Part shown: positions 11,509 through 23,800 of the stretch, piece by piece | Layout: each line of letters starts with the position of its first letter | Position numbering within the stretch: position 1 is the first letter of the stretch | NCBI GenBank assembly: GCA_029379385.1 | Contig: CM055609.1 | Coordinates: 8,060,001-8,124,000, forward strand | Origin: Quillaja saponaria | Taxonomy: Eukaryota > Streptophyta > Magnoliopsida > Fabales > Quillajaceae | Length of the DNA stretch: 64,000 bases | Direction: 5' to 3' | Program-made: the position numbers and the translations under genes | The notes under the pieces: generated by a model | Told to the model about the DNA's origin: nothing | Databases searched by the model: none | Seen by the model: only the letters and a program-made list of their open reading frames with translations

Positions 11509-12660
11509 ATTTTGGCATGATTTTACTCTCATATGTAAGTTACATGTTAATAGTTAGAATAGTAGATGGCTTACTCTAAATTCATCCCATTTTTAAATAA
11601 CAAGTAATTCGTTATAGTCTAAGTCAATTCACTAACCCATTACTAGAATTGGACAAAGTAACACATTAATCGTCTCTACATTTGCCGATTTACTTAGAAT
11701 TATATCATTTATAAAAACAATTATATCATTTATAGAAACAAGTAAATCGTTGGAGCTTTAGCCAATTTAAAAACAAATTAATAGATTTCAGACAATTTCA
11801 TGACAATTTTATTGTTAAATTGACATTGATTTAGGCACTGTTTTTATATATATAAATTACTCTCGTGTGCAATTAACATGTTAGTCTATCTTAGTCTATT
11901 TACTCATAACTTATCTCATTCGTAAATAGTTTATAAATATTTGTGATAATTTTACTCTAAACATTATCTTAAGAATATTTGAACCCATGAAATAAAAAAA
12001 AATAAAAAAAAAAACCTTTAATCAAAAAGAATAAAATAAGAAACATTTTTGTTTACTAGGCCAACTCTTTGAATATGCATTTAACATTTAACATGTGGTC
12101 ATCCTAATTGAGTTTCTCATAAATTTATTCTAATATAAAATAGATTTTCTAACAAGTGTCACAAAGGCATTTATTAAGATTATAAAAATAAAAAATTTGA
12201 AATATTTATTATGATAATTTATTATAATTTTATTATTATTTAATATATAAATTATTACCTTTAAATTTTTTTAATTTTTAAATATCATATTTATTAGAGC
12301 TCACGTTAGGAAAACTCATATATAATGGACAAGTTAATAGTTATCTTACATATTTACCCGCATATTATCCTCTTTCATTGAATGTTTATTGACCTCAGTT
12401 CCTAAACCCAGCCCAAGCTAATGGGCGTGAACGAAGCCTATTTGCCGAATGGTAAAGCAAGCCAGAAGCCAACCCCACAGGCCACAACGCAGCTCAATTT
12501 ATAGGAGGCCATCATTGGGTCTGTAGGAACAACTTCTTTACTTGATTCCCCATTATCAATTTTAATTGCCTCGATTCTTTGAATGATTTCTACTAATGAA
12601 CCTCGTTTCGCAGCCTGTCTTCTTCATCAAGAAACTCATCCTCCGAATTTGTCTACCAGC
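11509..12660. other. Non-coding stretch upstream of the OPA3-like gene
   Basis: 11509-12350 is A+T-rich and featureless. From about 12380 the composition becomes less A+T-rich, and this part probably contains the promoter and 5' untranslated region of the gene starting at 12792. Confidence 0.4.
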
Positions 12661-12791
12661 AAATGCTACATACTGAATTGTACTCGGACCCATTTTCCGC
12701 TTGCTTTCGTTTAGTTCTTACAGACCCAATATTGAGGATTCTGTTCCCATTGGACTTCAAGAATAGTAGCTTTAGATCGGATCAGAAAGGC

Positions 12792-15700
12792 ATGGTACTA
12801 CCGCTTTTGAAGCTTGGGACTCTCGCCTTGAAAACCCTGAGTAAACCTGTCGCTAATAGGCTTAAGCATCAAGCTGTGTTGCACCCCAGGTTCCGCCAGT
12901 TCATCATCAACATCGCTCAGGTACGGCTTTATGATCCCATTTCATTATTCTTATGGCTCCTCAATGTTGCATTTTAATTTCGAGTGTCAAGATCAAATTT
13001 GTAAGAAGTGATTTTCTGTTGCCGAATAGTGGCGGAGATTATAATATTTAAAGTATTGTAAAGTTTTTTCTCTTGCTCCATAAATCTCAAAGTTTAATGT
13101 ACTTTATACAGTTTTAGCCAGCTGCGTATTGAGAAACTACAAGAAATGCTGAATTTTGGTGTAAGCGTTGGTTTGTAGATTATGATGGCACAAGGAGTGC
13201 TACTGGAGATGTCTAAGTTGCAAATGCTATTAGCTTTGTAGAATCAAGTTGATATTTGTGAGAGTAAATATGTGCGGTTTAAGTTTTCAATCATTAACTG
13301 AATTATTGAGAGGTTCATTTCCTATTCATATACTAAGTGCATTGCAAGTTATCCTGATGTGGCCAAAAATTTCCTATCAAATGTCCCCTAGTCTGTAAAG
13401 AATCATAAATATACATAACCTTGTAATTATTCAGTGATAAATTTGGGACAATCTTGGCCCTTGTTTCGTATGAATATACCTGTAGACAGTATCCTGCGAC
13501 CAACTTTGGAGTTTAGGCATTCAAAATGATAGCCTCAAGGAAGTCCTGATACTGGTACTTTGGTGCGGTACAGTACAATATGGGTACATGTGTTCATCAT
13601 TTTCTAAAATATCGACAGTACGGGTACAACATGGTATGTTAACTTAATTAATTATAAAATATATATATATTATATATGAGAAGAATGTCTTTAAAGGTTA
13701 GCTATAACAATAAAATTCCCTAAAAACAAAGACATGAGTACATAAATAAAAGAAATTGATGTTAATAGGTGTACAGTTACTTAACTAGAAATTCTATTTT
13801 AAATGATTTGACCGAAACTAATTTTTCTTGAATGACAATTTCATATTTTGATTGTTAATATACTTAAGTTTTCTATAATTACAGCTAAGGACCCAAGATA
13901 ACAAAATAAGTTGTACCTTAAATTAGAAGTATGTATCGAAGAGTACCAGTGCTCGGTGCCTATCTGGTACGGGTATGACATGCATTTTGAAATACCTGTG
14001 TTTCATAGGATAGCCTGTATGGTTTTGTATATCAGTGATTTGGTGACCATTTTTAATCAGGAGAATAGACATTTGTTTTCTAATTAATGCCCTAAGCACA
14101 TCAGATCCTTGCAATTTTTGCTGATAACGGGATAGAATGCATCTTACCCTTTTCCTTTTGGCTTGTGCTATTGTTTATCCTCATTAATTTGTGATGTTTC
14201 TATACTTTGGTTTTTTCTTTCTCCCATCGTTTCCATATAAAATGTAAGGGATTCTAAAATGTGTTTTGTATTCTGATTATTGGGAATAGGCAAACCATCG
14301 CACAACAACAAGGATGCAAAGGAGAATCTACAGTCACGCAACAAATGTTGAGATTCGCCCTTTGAACGAGGAAAAAGCAGTTCAAGCTGCTGTGGACCTT
14401 TTCGGAGAACTCTTTTTGTTCATGGTACTATTTCTATACTAGAGAAATTTATTTAAGCTATGTTGCTTATGTATACATAATATTCATTAGGATGTTTAAC
14501 ACCTCGTCCTCTGGACCCTCGTGCTTGTTTGTTTTTGCTTGCATATACTCTTACATAGCAAACTTTCAAGTATAGGAAATCAAAGAGCTATGTCTTATAA
14601 CCTATTGCTTTTGTGTGACTTGTCTTTATGATTGTTTGGTACAAGGTAGTGATACTTAAATATAGTTTTGACTCTGATACTTTTTTAACATGATGCTGAG
14701 ATGTTGTCTAGACTCTAGATGTGGAATACGTCAATGAAGAATTGGTTTGGGCTTGGTAAATAAGATCATTATGTGCAGCATTAAACATTTATATTTCACA
14801 ATACCATCTAAAAATCTTGTTTAGTCTTGGTCCTTTTGGAATTCTGTTTTCTTCTATTCGTGTTTCATATGGTACAAGGGCAATTATAAGCTGAGCGATG
14901 AAGTCATTAACTTGAAACTGAGGCAATATGGTTACATGTAATCCGTTGTTGAATACTGGTTGGTGAATAGTATAACATAAAGAATTGATGGTCGCCGTAG
15001 GTTGAATGATTTCGAGTAGATTATATGACCAAAAGCATCTAGAAAAACCTTCTCCACATCAGAGTGGTCGAAATAGTATTATAGTATCACTTAGTGCTTG
15101 ATTTTAAATCCAATCATTAGGTTGGGTTCAGTGGTAAAATCTATGAAATATAGAACAGTGCGAGGGGGAGGAAGAATATCTTACTCCAAGAAGTACAGTT
15201 TGCCCTCATCTACTATCTTTCATTTAATTTGCTACTGTTTTTGTCCTTGTAAGCTGTTTGGAAATTGGAAAATAACCTACACACAATTTATCAGTGGAAT
15301 TTTTTTTTCTGTCCTTGTATGCTGTTCTGGAAGGTAACCGCTCCCCAAGGTACATGTTTTTCTCTCACCAGTATATATTAGTTAAATTAACATATTGCCA
15401 TTATATGTTGGTTTAGAAATTACAGTTTCACATTCACAGAGAAATAGTGGGTACTTGCATACTGCAAGGAATATTAACTATTGATTAATAGAATAATTAA
15501 TGCAAAATTTAAAAGGCCATAAATATATGAAAAATGGTAAAGAATTGCAGAAAATTAAGGTTATATGCTCCATTAGTGAACATGTAGAAGGAAAATTAAA
15601 TAAAGAGAGATCTAACAAGATAATAGAATCATCATCTGAGGAGTTTTCCAAGATTACTTGATCCATAATAGAAGATAAGAGAGAAAACTAAATAAAAAAT

Positions 15701-18051
15701 TAATAATTCTGTAATTGAGGATTGCTGAGAAATTCACCTTTGTAATCTCCTAATTTTAGCAGCTCAAGAAAGAAGTTTGAACGGCATGTTGGAAACAATA
15801 TTTGAAGTTGTATTTCCCTGCAACACAATAAAATATTTTGTCTGTGAAGGAGCCATTTGCTATAGTTTCTGTACTAAGACCTACGACTTGCTCTTGGTTT
15901 TACCATTATTATGGGAATCAAGAGAAGGGAGATGACTTCCTTTAGTTATTCAACTCATGGCCCAGAGAGGTTCCGGTGAACCACTACGGTGAAATGCTTA
16001 CAGGTCTATGGCTTTTGCACTTGTAACTTTGAACTGCATCTGGATCAAACATTAACAAAAAGAGTACTATTTGAATTAGCACTTTTGGAATTATGTTACC
16101 ACTGTTGGAGTCAGAATGGTCCTTTAGGTTAATAGGGAATTCAGAATTGGATTAAGAAACATGATATGGCATCTAGAAAGGAGGAAGTACCTTTAGTTAT
16201 GCAACTCACTGCCCCAATGAGGTCACGGAAATACCAAAGCATTATAAAATTGATTTGCAGGTCTGTGTAAAAATGCAACTGCAGAGTGTAATTTGATGAA
16301 AGTTAACAAAAACATGTATTATTTGAGTTAAACACTTCTGGAATTATGTTGCAACCACTTTCCAGCAGGGCTTCGGAACAAATCTTTAGGTTGACATGAA
16401 ATTGGATTAAAATATTCTGTTAACTGTTTCGGGAGCTCAAGTATTTATTACATGATGCTGGACATGAGAATATGGCTTGTTGTTGCAAATATAGATACAT
16501 TAAAAACCAATTGTCTGCATATACACACACACATATCCTTAGATGCTTACATGTGCTCATCTCTCCATATTTATAGGTTGCAGTAATTGCCTTGATCTTT
16601 GAGGTACAAAGAAATGCTAGATCGGAAGCGAGGAAGGAGGAAATGCGCAGGCAAGAACTTGAGGTAATGTGCCAAAAATCATCTGTTTCCTTTAGTTTCA
16701 AAGTACCTATACTTTTCTCATACATTTGTAGATATGTTTGTCTGGGAATTGAGTTCTGGGTATCTTGAGTACTGCAAAATGGCTACAGGACGTAAAGGCC
16801 TCCTCTTTCTCCCAATACTTCTGTCATAACTGGATTATTCTGTTTGACTTAAATTATTTTGTCAACCTTCCTGAGCTGAGTAAGAGTCATACTATTTTTC
16901 AAAAAAGTCAAGCAGTGAGTTTATTGCATGTTCTTATATGAAGGATACAATGCTTTCTCATCTTCTTGTTGGCTTCAAGAGTCATAGTTACTTGCTAAAA
17001 ATGGTCTTAATGTTTATAAACAATTTATTCTGGAAACATTACCAAATGAATTAAGTGATTGTTTTTGTTCACAATAATCTTGTTAATATTTCTAGTATCT
17101 GTCCAAAAAAAAAAAAAATTTGTTTAGTTGCTGCCCTGCCACTATTCTTGTCAGGAAGAAAAACATCTGTAGCATGCAGTCTAATTTCTATAGTAGAAAA
17201 AGACAGTCTATTTATTTATGAAGTTTTTATAAAGTTGGAACAAAAAGATGTAATTTAGAGGAGAGCTGAACCTTTTATAGTTACATTTTATATATCGCCT
17301 TTAAGTGAGAGTCCTTTTCTGAGCTGAGTTGAGGTTGTAAGATATTATTTATGGATTTCTATGTTTAAAGAAATGTAGTGTATGGATCCATTTGAAAGGA
17401 TATAACTAACATTTTCAGTCTTTAAAGTTTAAAACACAATCAATTCCTGTGTTTCCCACTTGGCACCACCCATCTATAATTGCATTATTGTGCTCAAAAG
17501 AATGCACAAAGCTTCATGATATTGCATTCTCTTTTTAGAACTCTATGTTAGGGTGCTCAAATTTACAGAGTTTGGAAAAAAGTGACTTGTTTTTCTTAGA
17601 TACCCTAAAAATTGGAATCCAGGCAGTTTACCTAGATGTCTTTTTCCTTTTTTGGTAAGAGATTTCCTATATTTCTCCAACATGGGATGTTGAGATTCTG
17701 GAGCTGTTTAAAACAGGGTATTGATATTTTTCAAGGGACATTAATTTGTTCATTCATACTGAAATACTACACCATAGTAAATCTTCTGCTTACACTTGCA
17801 CTGCTTTCAGTTTATGCTTTATTGCTGCTCATATATGGTATCAAACTGTCAAGGGTGCAGAAATAATGGACTTCATTTTTAATCTTGTTTAGGCAATTAG
17901 GCAAAGAAATGAAGAGTTGGCAAAAGAAGTGGAACTTCTTAATCATAAACTTCAAGAAGTGGAGAAGCTTGCCAGGGCAAAAGGACTCGGTGGCATATTC
18001 CACTTCAAACATGCTGAGGCACAAAATTGGAAGTCCGCCAAAGCAGCTTGA
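12792..18051 (+). CDS. OPA3-like protein
   Basis: Four coding exons join in frame: 12792-12920, 14290-14424, 16577-16663 and 17893-18051, all with GT-AG introns in phase 0, giving 169 aa. The protein begins MVLPLLKLGTLALKTLSKPV, the conserved OPA3 amino end, which is why the ATG at 12792 is preferred over the in-frame upstream ATG at 12663. A hydrophobic segment (LFGELFLFMVAVIALIFEV, about residues 81-99) is followed by a charged coiled coil (about 105-143) and the tail GLGGIFHFKHAEAQNWKSAK. Animal OPA3 is a mitochondrial inner or outer membrane protein linked to mitochondrial shape. The plant role is unknown and mitochondrial location is an inference from the family. Introns 1 and 2 hold repeats listed separately. 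The gene looks intact. Confidence 0.92.
13545..13970. repeat. Possible inverted-repeat insertion in OPA3-like intron 1
   Basis: The plus strand near 13547 reads ctgatactggtacttt followed by several 'ggtac' words. The reverse complement of about 13935-13975 reads 'ggcaccgagcactggtactc', also with several 'ggtac/gtacc' words. The interior (13640-13920) is A+T-rich. This could be a small non-autonomous DNA transposon. The ends match over only about a dozen bases, so this is weak. Confidence 0.3.
15920..16420 (+). repeat. Diverged tandem duplication in OPA3-like intron 2
   Basis: Two copies of about 245 bases lie head to tail (about 15920-16165 and 16172-16420). Shared markers in the same order are 'ctttagttat.caactca', 'ggtct.tg', 'gttaacaaaaa' or its 'attaacaaaaa' form, 'ggaattatgtt' and 'tttaggtt..at'. 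They differ at many positions and neither copy has an open frame. Confidence 0.6.
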
Positions 18052-20000
18052 CCTAATTAGGTGAATGGTTAAGTAAATCGACATTTTTTTGGTGATAAAA
18101 CTACCATAATCTAACACAATTTCCTATTCAAACTGTCCCTTCTCAGCAATAATAGCTTTTGACATGATCCATTGATTCCATTCTTTGATTTGGGGCTTCA
18201 CATACTCAAATTGTATTGAATACTCGTTTTATTGAGTTTCTCTTTGTATTGCTAGAAAATAAAGGCACAAGTTAGAGTCTAATGGGTAGGTCTTTTATCC
18301 ATAAATGTGAGGTACCTTTAGTTATAGTGGCAAAGATCTAAGGAAGTGGTGCATAATACCAGATAGGCTATATGTCATAGCGTGGTCAGCTGCCATACCA
18401 AGTCTACTCTTTATGGAATTAACTTTTCCCTTAAAATCTCCTCTGCAGTTTGCACAATACTTTCACATGAGAATTCCTACTCCTAGGGCTCTTTTTTTAT
18501 TGATTTATTTTACTATAGTTTCTCCTGGAAACTTTTGTGACTTAAACCATAGAACATGTTTGTATCCTAACTGAAAGCTGTAGTTATTTTTCTAGTTTCT
18601 AGCTTCTCATATATGTTTTAGATTACGAGACTCTACCATGAGTAAAATCTAAGACAACCACAATTCGAAAATGTCTACCAATTGAGTGGGAAACTCGAAA
18701 GCAATGTCAAATATATATATATATATCATGTTTGATATTGAGATAAGTACTTTCTCAAAAGTTTCATTCTTCTATCAGAGAATTCGAATCACAAACCACC
18801 AAATTTTAAAATCTCACTATTAATCACTAAATTTGATATCAAATAATTTTATAATTTTTCACACATTTTATTTTTTAATTTTATGATTTTAACATGTCGG
18901 TATAACTTCTTTATTTCTTGTAAAGTCTCTATTATTATTTTTTATGATTGTCTTTTTGTCTTGTCTAGATTATAGCTACAAGATGCTAGTAATCTATAAT
19001 ATTGACAATTTTGTGGTTAATCATCTTCCTTTAAAGCTCTTCCATTTGAATAGGAGAATCCAAGTAAAGAACATGTTGGATGGTAGTGGAATTGCTCTTT
19101 ATTCCTTCCTTGCATCACTCATCCTTCACTTTCCCACCCATTAAAGGAATTTCAGTTTTCATTTTTTATGTTTTTAGTAATTAGTAAGAAAAACTCAAAA
19201 AAGCTATTGACTTTATGTTGCTTTTGTTGTTTTCCCCATGAGGATTCCATATCCTTTCTTGGATTTTTCTTTTTCTCATTCAGGATTAGAATGATTATTC
19301 ATCAATGCTCAAAAAAGAAAAAAACAAGAATGATTATTCATCAATAATAATTTTTGATGTGAGATTGATTTGGACTTTTTACACATTAAAAAAAAAAAAT
19401 CTCAAATTTAATTGTAAGTACTCTATTATTCATAATTTCATTTAATGTCACAAATTGTACATTTTAATCAATATCTTTCTGCCCTTAATAGTTTCAACCT
19501 TGGGCCAAAATTGAAAATTTTATTTTTTAAAATAAAAGTATTTTATTGATCATACGGACTTATTTTATATGGACCCTAAAAAAGGATATCAAGAATTTCA
19601 TATGAGTTATCCATCTAGATTATTATTATATTATTTGAAAAAAATATATTATATGTACATACATATTATCCTTGATTATTTTTTTTATATGATTTAGTGA
19701 ATAATTTTAAAAAAAATTTCCTTTTTTGAATTTAATTAACTTATCATAATTATACAAGAAATTAGAATTTATTCATCTTATCAATACAATTTAATTGAAA
19801 AATAAAAATATTATTTTTCTGCGAGATACAAAATATATTAATTTAAAATCAAAAAGTATATAGTTTATAAAAATGATATAATCCTCAAACACGTGAATTT
19901 AACCTATTTTAATATTAATATCAGATAATCATAAGGATATTATTGGATTTTTCTTGATAGAAAGAGAAGGTAATATCTAGCAGACTAACTTGATATTATT
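18052..20000. other. Non-coding stretch between OPA3-like and VOZ genes
   Basis: The 3' untranslated region of the OPA3-like gene presumably occupies the first few hundred bases. The rest is A+T-rich, with an (AT) run at 18712-18726 and many homopolymers. I see no gene or clear repeat family. Confidence 0.5.
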
Positions 20001-20029
20001 CCTCTGCTTTTCTAGGCCCTCCAGTCCAC

Positions 20030-20229
20030 ATTGCTCTCAGTCTTTGAGAGAGGGCAAGAGGAAAATGGTATGGTAAAAATACAATACAGTAAGAAAAGCA
20101 GCTTCCTCTCTCTCTCTCTCTCTCTCTCTGTTTTTCGTCCCTTCAAAAGAAGTAGAAAGAGAGAGCACCGAACAAAATTGAAAACAACACCTGTGATTTG
20201 GAAAAGTAGATAGAGTTTGGAGCTCTGAG
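20030..20229 (+). other. 5' untranslated exon of the VOZ gene with (CT)n tract
   Basis: A CT microsatellite at 20105-20130 lies in a stretch ending 'gctctgag' before a clear donor (GTAAGC at 20230). The matching acceptor is at 20815-20816, just upstream of the VOZ ATG at 20838. A leader intron and a CT-rich 5' untranslated region are common in plant regulatory genes. The transcription start is not determined. Confidence 0.5.
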
Positions 20230-20837
20230 GTAAGCATAGGTCTTTTCATTGGTCTTGTCGATCTCGATTAGGGTTTACTTTCATCGACACCCAGTGAGTT
20301 GTTGTTGGATCGGTATATTGAGGTTTCCTTATGTTACTTAATATCGTGGATTTTGGTTCAATTTGTATTACTAGTCTTTGCATGTTGTTGTTGTTGTTGT
20401 GAAGTATTGTGGGTGTTCAATTTCTACTTTTTCAGCTAGCTGTTTGATAGTTTTTCGATGGGTTTCAGAGGCTTTGTACAAATTTATGTTGGGATTGATT
20501 CGAAGATTTGTTTGTGGTTGTGATTCATCTAATTTTGGGGTTTTTTTTTCGGACTTCATTTCTCAACTTAAATTACATGAAATTGGGTGAACTCTTAGTG
20601 CATTTGACTTAATTTGCATGTCAGACTGTTGGGTTCTTCACTTTTTACTGTTTTAGACTTCACGGACTTACTGGGGTGGGTTAGAGTCAATAGATGGTAA
20701 TATACTTCTCAACATGATGAACTTACTTAGAGGTAGAGTGACTTTAGGACTTTCTCTGTTGAGGTTTCATTTGTGAATTGAGTTTTTTTTTGTGTGTGGC
20801 TTGTAAGATCTTGTAGGAAGAAGTTGGGTATTTTGCA

Positions 20838-23800
20838 ATGGGAAAGGGTTCCAAGAGCAATTGCAAGTCAGCATCACACAAGCTGTTCAAGGACAAGGCA
20901 AAGAACCGTGTCGATGATCTGCAGGGAATGTTTGTTGATCTGCAGTTTGCTAGGAAGGAAAGTCGAACCTGTTGATGCCGCAGTCCTTGAGGAACAAGTC
21001 CATCAGATGCTTCGCGAGTGGAAATCTGAGCTCAATGAGCCCTCTCCTGCTTCTTCTTTGCAACAAGTGAGCACTTTTATTGAATTTTCTGAATGCATTT
21101 CATGAAGTTTGTATAAGAAGGTTTGTATTTCTAATTTCCAATATTAATGAGAAATATATTGATCAAAAGTGTGATTGTGACATGATCTTCGTGGTTGACT
21201 ATAGGGTGGCAGTCTTGGGTCATTCTCGACCGACATTTGTCGGCTATTGCAGCTTTGTGATGAGGAAGATGATGCCAGTAGTCCATTAGCTGCACCAAAG
21301 CCGGAGCCTAAGGACCATATTCTGCAAGTTGGAGATAATGTGATCTTCCAAGAGGTGGTATCCTTTTGGGATTAATTATTTATTGTTGCAATGGAAGTAG
21401 TTTGAATTCCTTGATATAGAATCTACTATCTGTACATGCTTCAGGAATCCAAAATGGAATTATGTGAAATTTGTGAACCATGTTTGTATTCTACTTGGTC
21501 ATCTACATCACACGCATACCAATGAACTCCATAGGTTTCTAGAGTTTTGCAAATTCCCTCTACCACACTTCGTTTCCTTTGTACTCAGTTGAATTTGAGT
21601 GCATTTATTTTCCTTTGTACTCGGTCAAATTGGAGTGCATTTATTATCTTGTAGGTAGGAGTTATCTAATCGCATGTTTACTGTCTAAGCAGATACTAAT
21701 ATGAAGATACAACATTTTCATTGGTCTTTCCAAATTAGTCCCCCCCCCCCCCCCCTCCCTTTTTTTTTTTGGGGGGGGGGGGAGGTGTTCTTTAATCTGG
21801 TTCTAGGCATTTTTGTATACGTTTTTATTTTTTCCTAGGAACCTACAACTATGAGATTGAGAATAAATTGTCTTGTAGGAAATATGGTGTTCCAAATGGG
21901 TCCCCTTGTGTTATTAGTTATGTTTCAGGAGATGATTCCCTTTTTTTTTCTTGTTAAAATATATGTGGGAGATGAAGGATGGCCTTAAGCAATTGGTATA
22001 TTGGTGTTGAATGTGTAAATAAGAAATTAATGGAGAGGGAGAAGTTTAAATACATGCTATACATAATTTCCGTAAGCTATATGAGTTTGTGTTTACTTTA
22101 AAGAGTGCTACTTACCATAATGACTTGGTAACGGGATCAATTACATACACACATAGGGATATATCATGAATTGGAAAGCCTGAAATTGGCTTTCTTTGTC
22201 AGTATAGCTTTTAAACATCATTTATCAGCAAAAGACAAAGAGATCAAGATGGGGTTGAAAGTTAAGTTTCTTAAGTCTATGTGATATCTAAAGTTGTAAT
22301 GTTGTTTATGACTGGTTTTATGTTTTAAGTTGTGGATTACTAAAAATCTTGAAATTAAGCAATGTAATGAAGACTTTCCCTTTTTTGCACGAGGTAAATT
22401 TATAGAAATAATATAGTAGAAAAGATGTTGATCGGTAGTTGAGGAGGATAAAGGTGTGTAGTTAACCAATAGTTGAGGAGGGTAAGTGTGTGTAGTGTTG
22501 TTTAATTTCATCTAAGTCTAATCTTCCATTGTCAAGCTTACTTGCTATTAATAATAGTTTGTGTGTTTTTGTGTCCCATATTTTATCTTACTCATTGTTA
22601 TCTTTGATAAGTTATTTGGTGAAGGCAATAGTACATCATGGTGAGTTATACAGCTTGTGAGTCATTTCCCATGCTTAACCCTGGGATATATGGTTGGATT
22701 TGGGAGGAAGCTGAGTTATTAGCTCCAAAGATTGTAGAGCTCTGTATGTGCATAACAAAATTAAAAAGAAAAAAGATTGATGCAGCTAGAACATTATTTT
22801 GCTTGTACCTGATTTCCCAAGTTACTTTGTAAAAATGATTTACAAGTTGGGCCCTTCTTAGGACTTTGCACAGTCTTTGGCCCGTCAGTTTAATTTTATT
22901 CATTTTTATAAACCTTAAATTTTTTGAAGCATGGATTTTGTCCTAATCCTATAGACTATAGCTCATTGGTTTTACATTGGGCCCTATGACGTCATTGTTA
23001 TTATAATTGTTTATTTAGTATTTTATGGTATGCATTTTGGAGGCATGGGGTGTTAATATAGGTTGTGAGGGAACCTTGTTCTACCATAATAGGCATGAAA
23101 CCCTGTTCTGGCTTGGTAGCCTCCACTAGGAAGCACATGATGGTGGGGGTAATCGAGGTTACCTATCTGTCTTTAGGTGCAGTTAAATGGATCCGCAACA
23201 TGTCAGATGGTTTTCTGGTCATGTAATTGTATGTTTGAACTTATTGTGAAGGTCAAGAAAATAAAACTTGTAGTAGGTTATTAATTTTGAAATTCTCTTT
23301 GGAATGAGGAAAATGAGAGTAAATGTATATAAGCTCAAATTTTCATGTAGAACATAATTGAGTATTTGAATTTTAAAATTGTGTTTTATTTTATTTTTTT
23401 CCAAACCCACATAAAATTATCATATTAACCAGGTTTCAATATCAGCTGTCACTTATGATTGCAATTGATATGTTTCAGGGTGTTGCTGTAAACCAGGCCC
23501 AACAGGAACATGACTTCCCATCGGTTGAGGAGTGCAAAAACTCTGCCCCAGGAGTTCACAATGTGGAAGGGTCTTCTTTAGACTATCATCAGTTTGATTT
23601 GTATCAGAACTTCTATACAGGTTTTAATAGTACAGGTTTTTATGGGGGGGATGATATGCCTCATATATCTAGCTATTTGCCAAGTATTTGCCCTCCACCA
23701 TCTGCTTTCTTAGGCCCAAAATGTGCCCTTTGGGACTGTCCAAGGCCTGCTCATGGGCTCGAATGGTGTCGAGACTATTGCTGTTGTCCAAGGCCTGCTC

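Noticed and set aside
12663..12791. Upstream in-frame ATG for the OPA3-like gene
   Set aside because: The family begins at MVLP; the upstream part has no homology and is probably 5' untranslated region.
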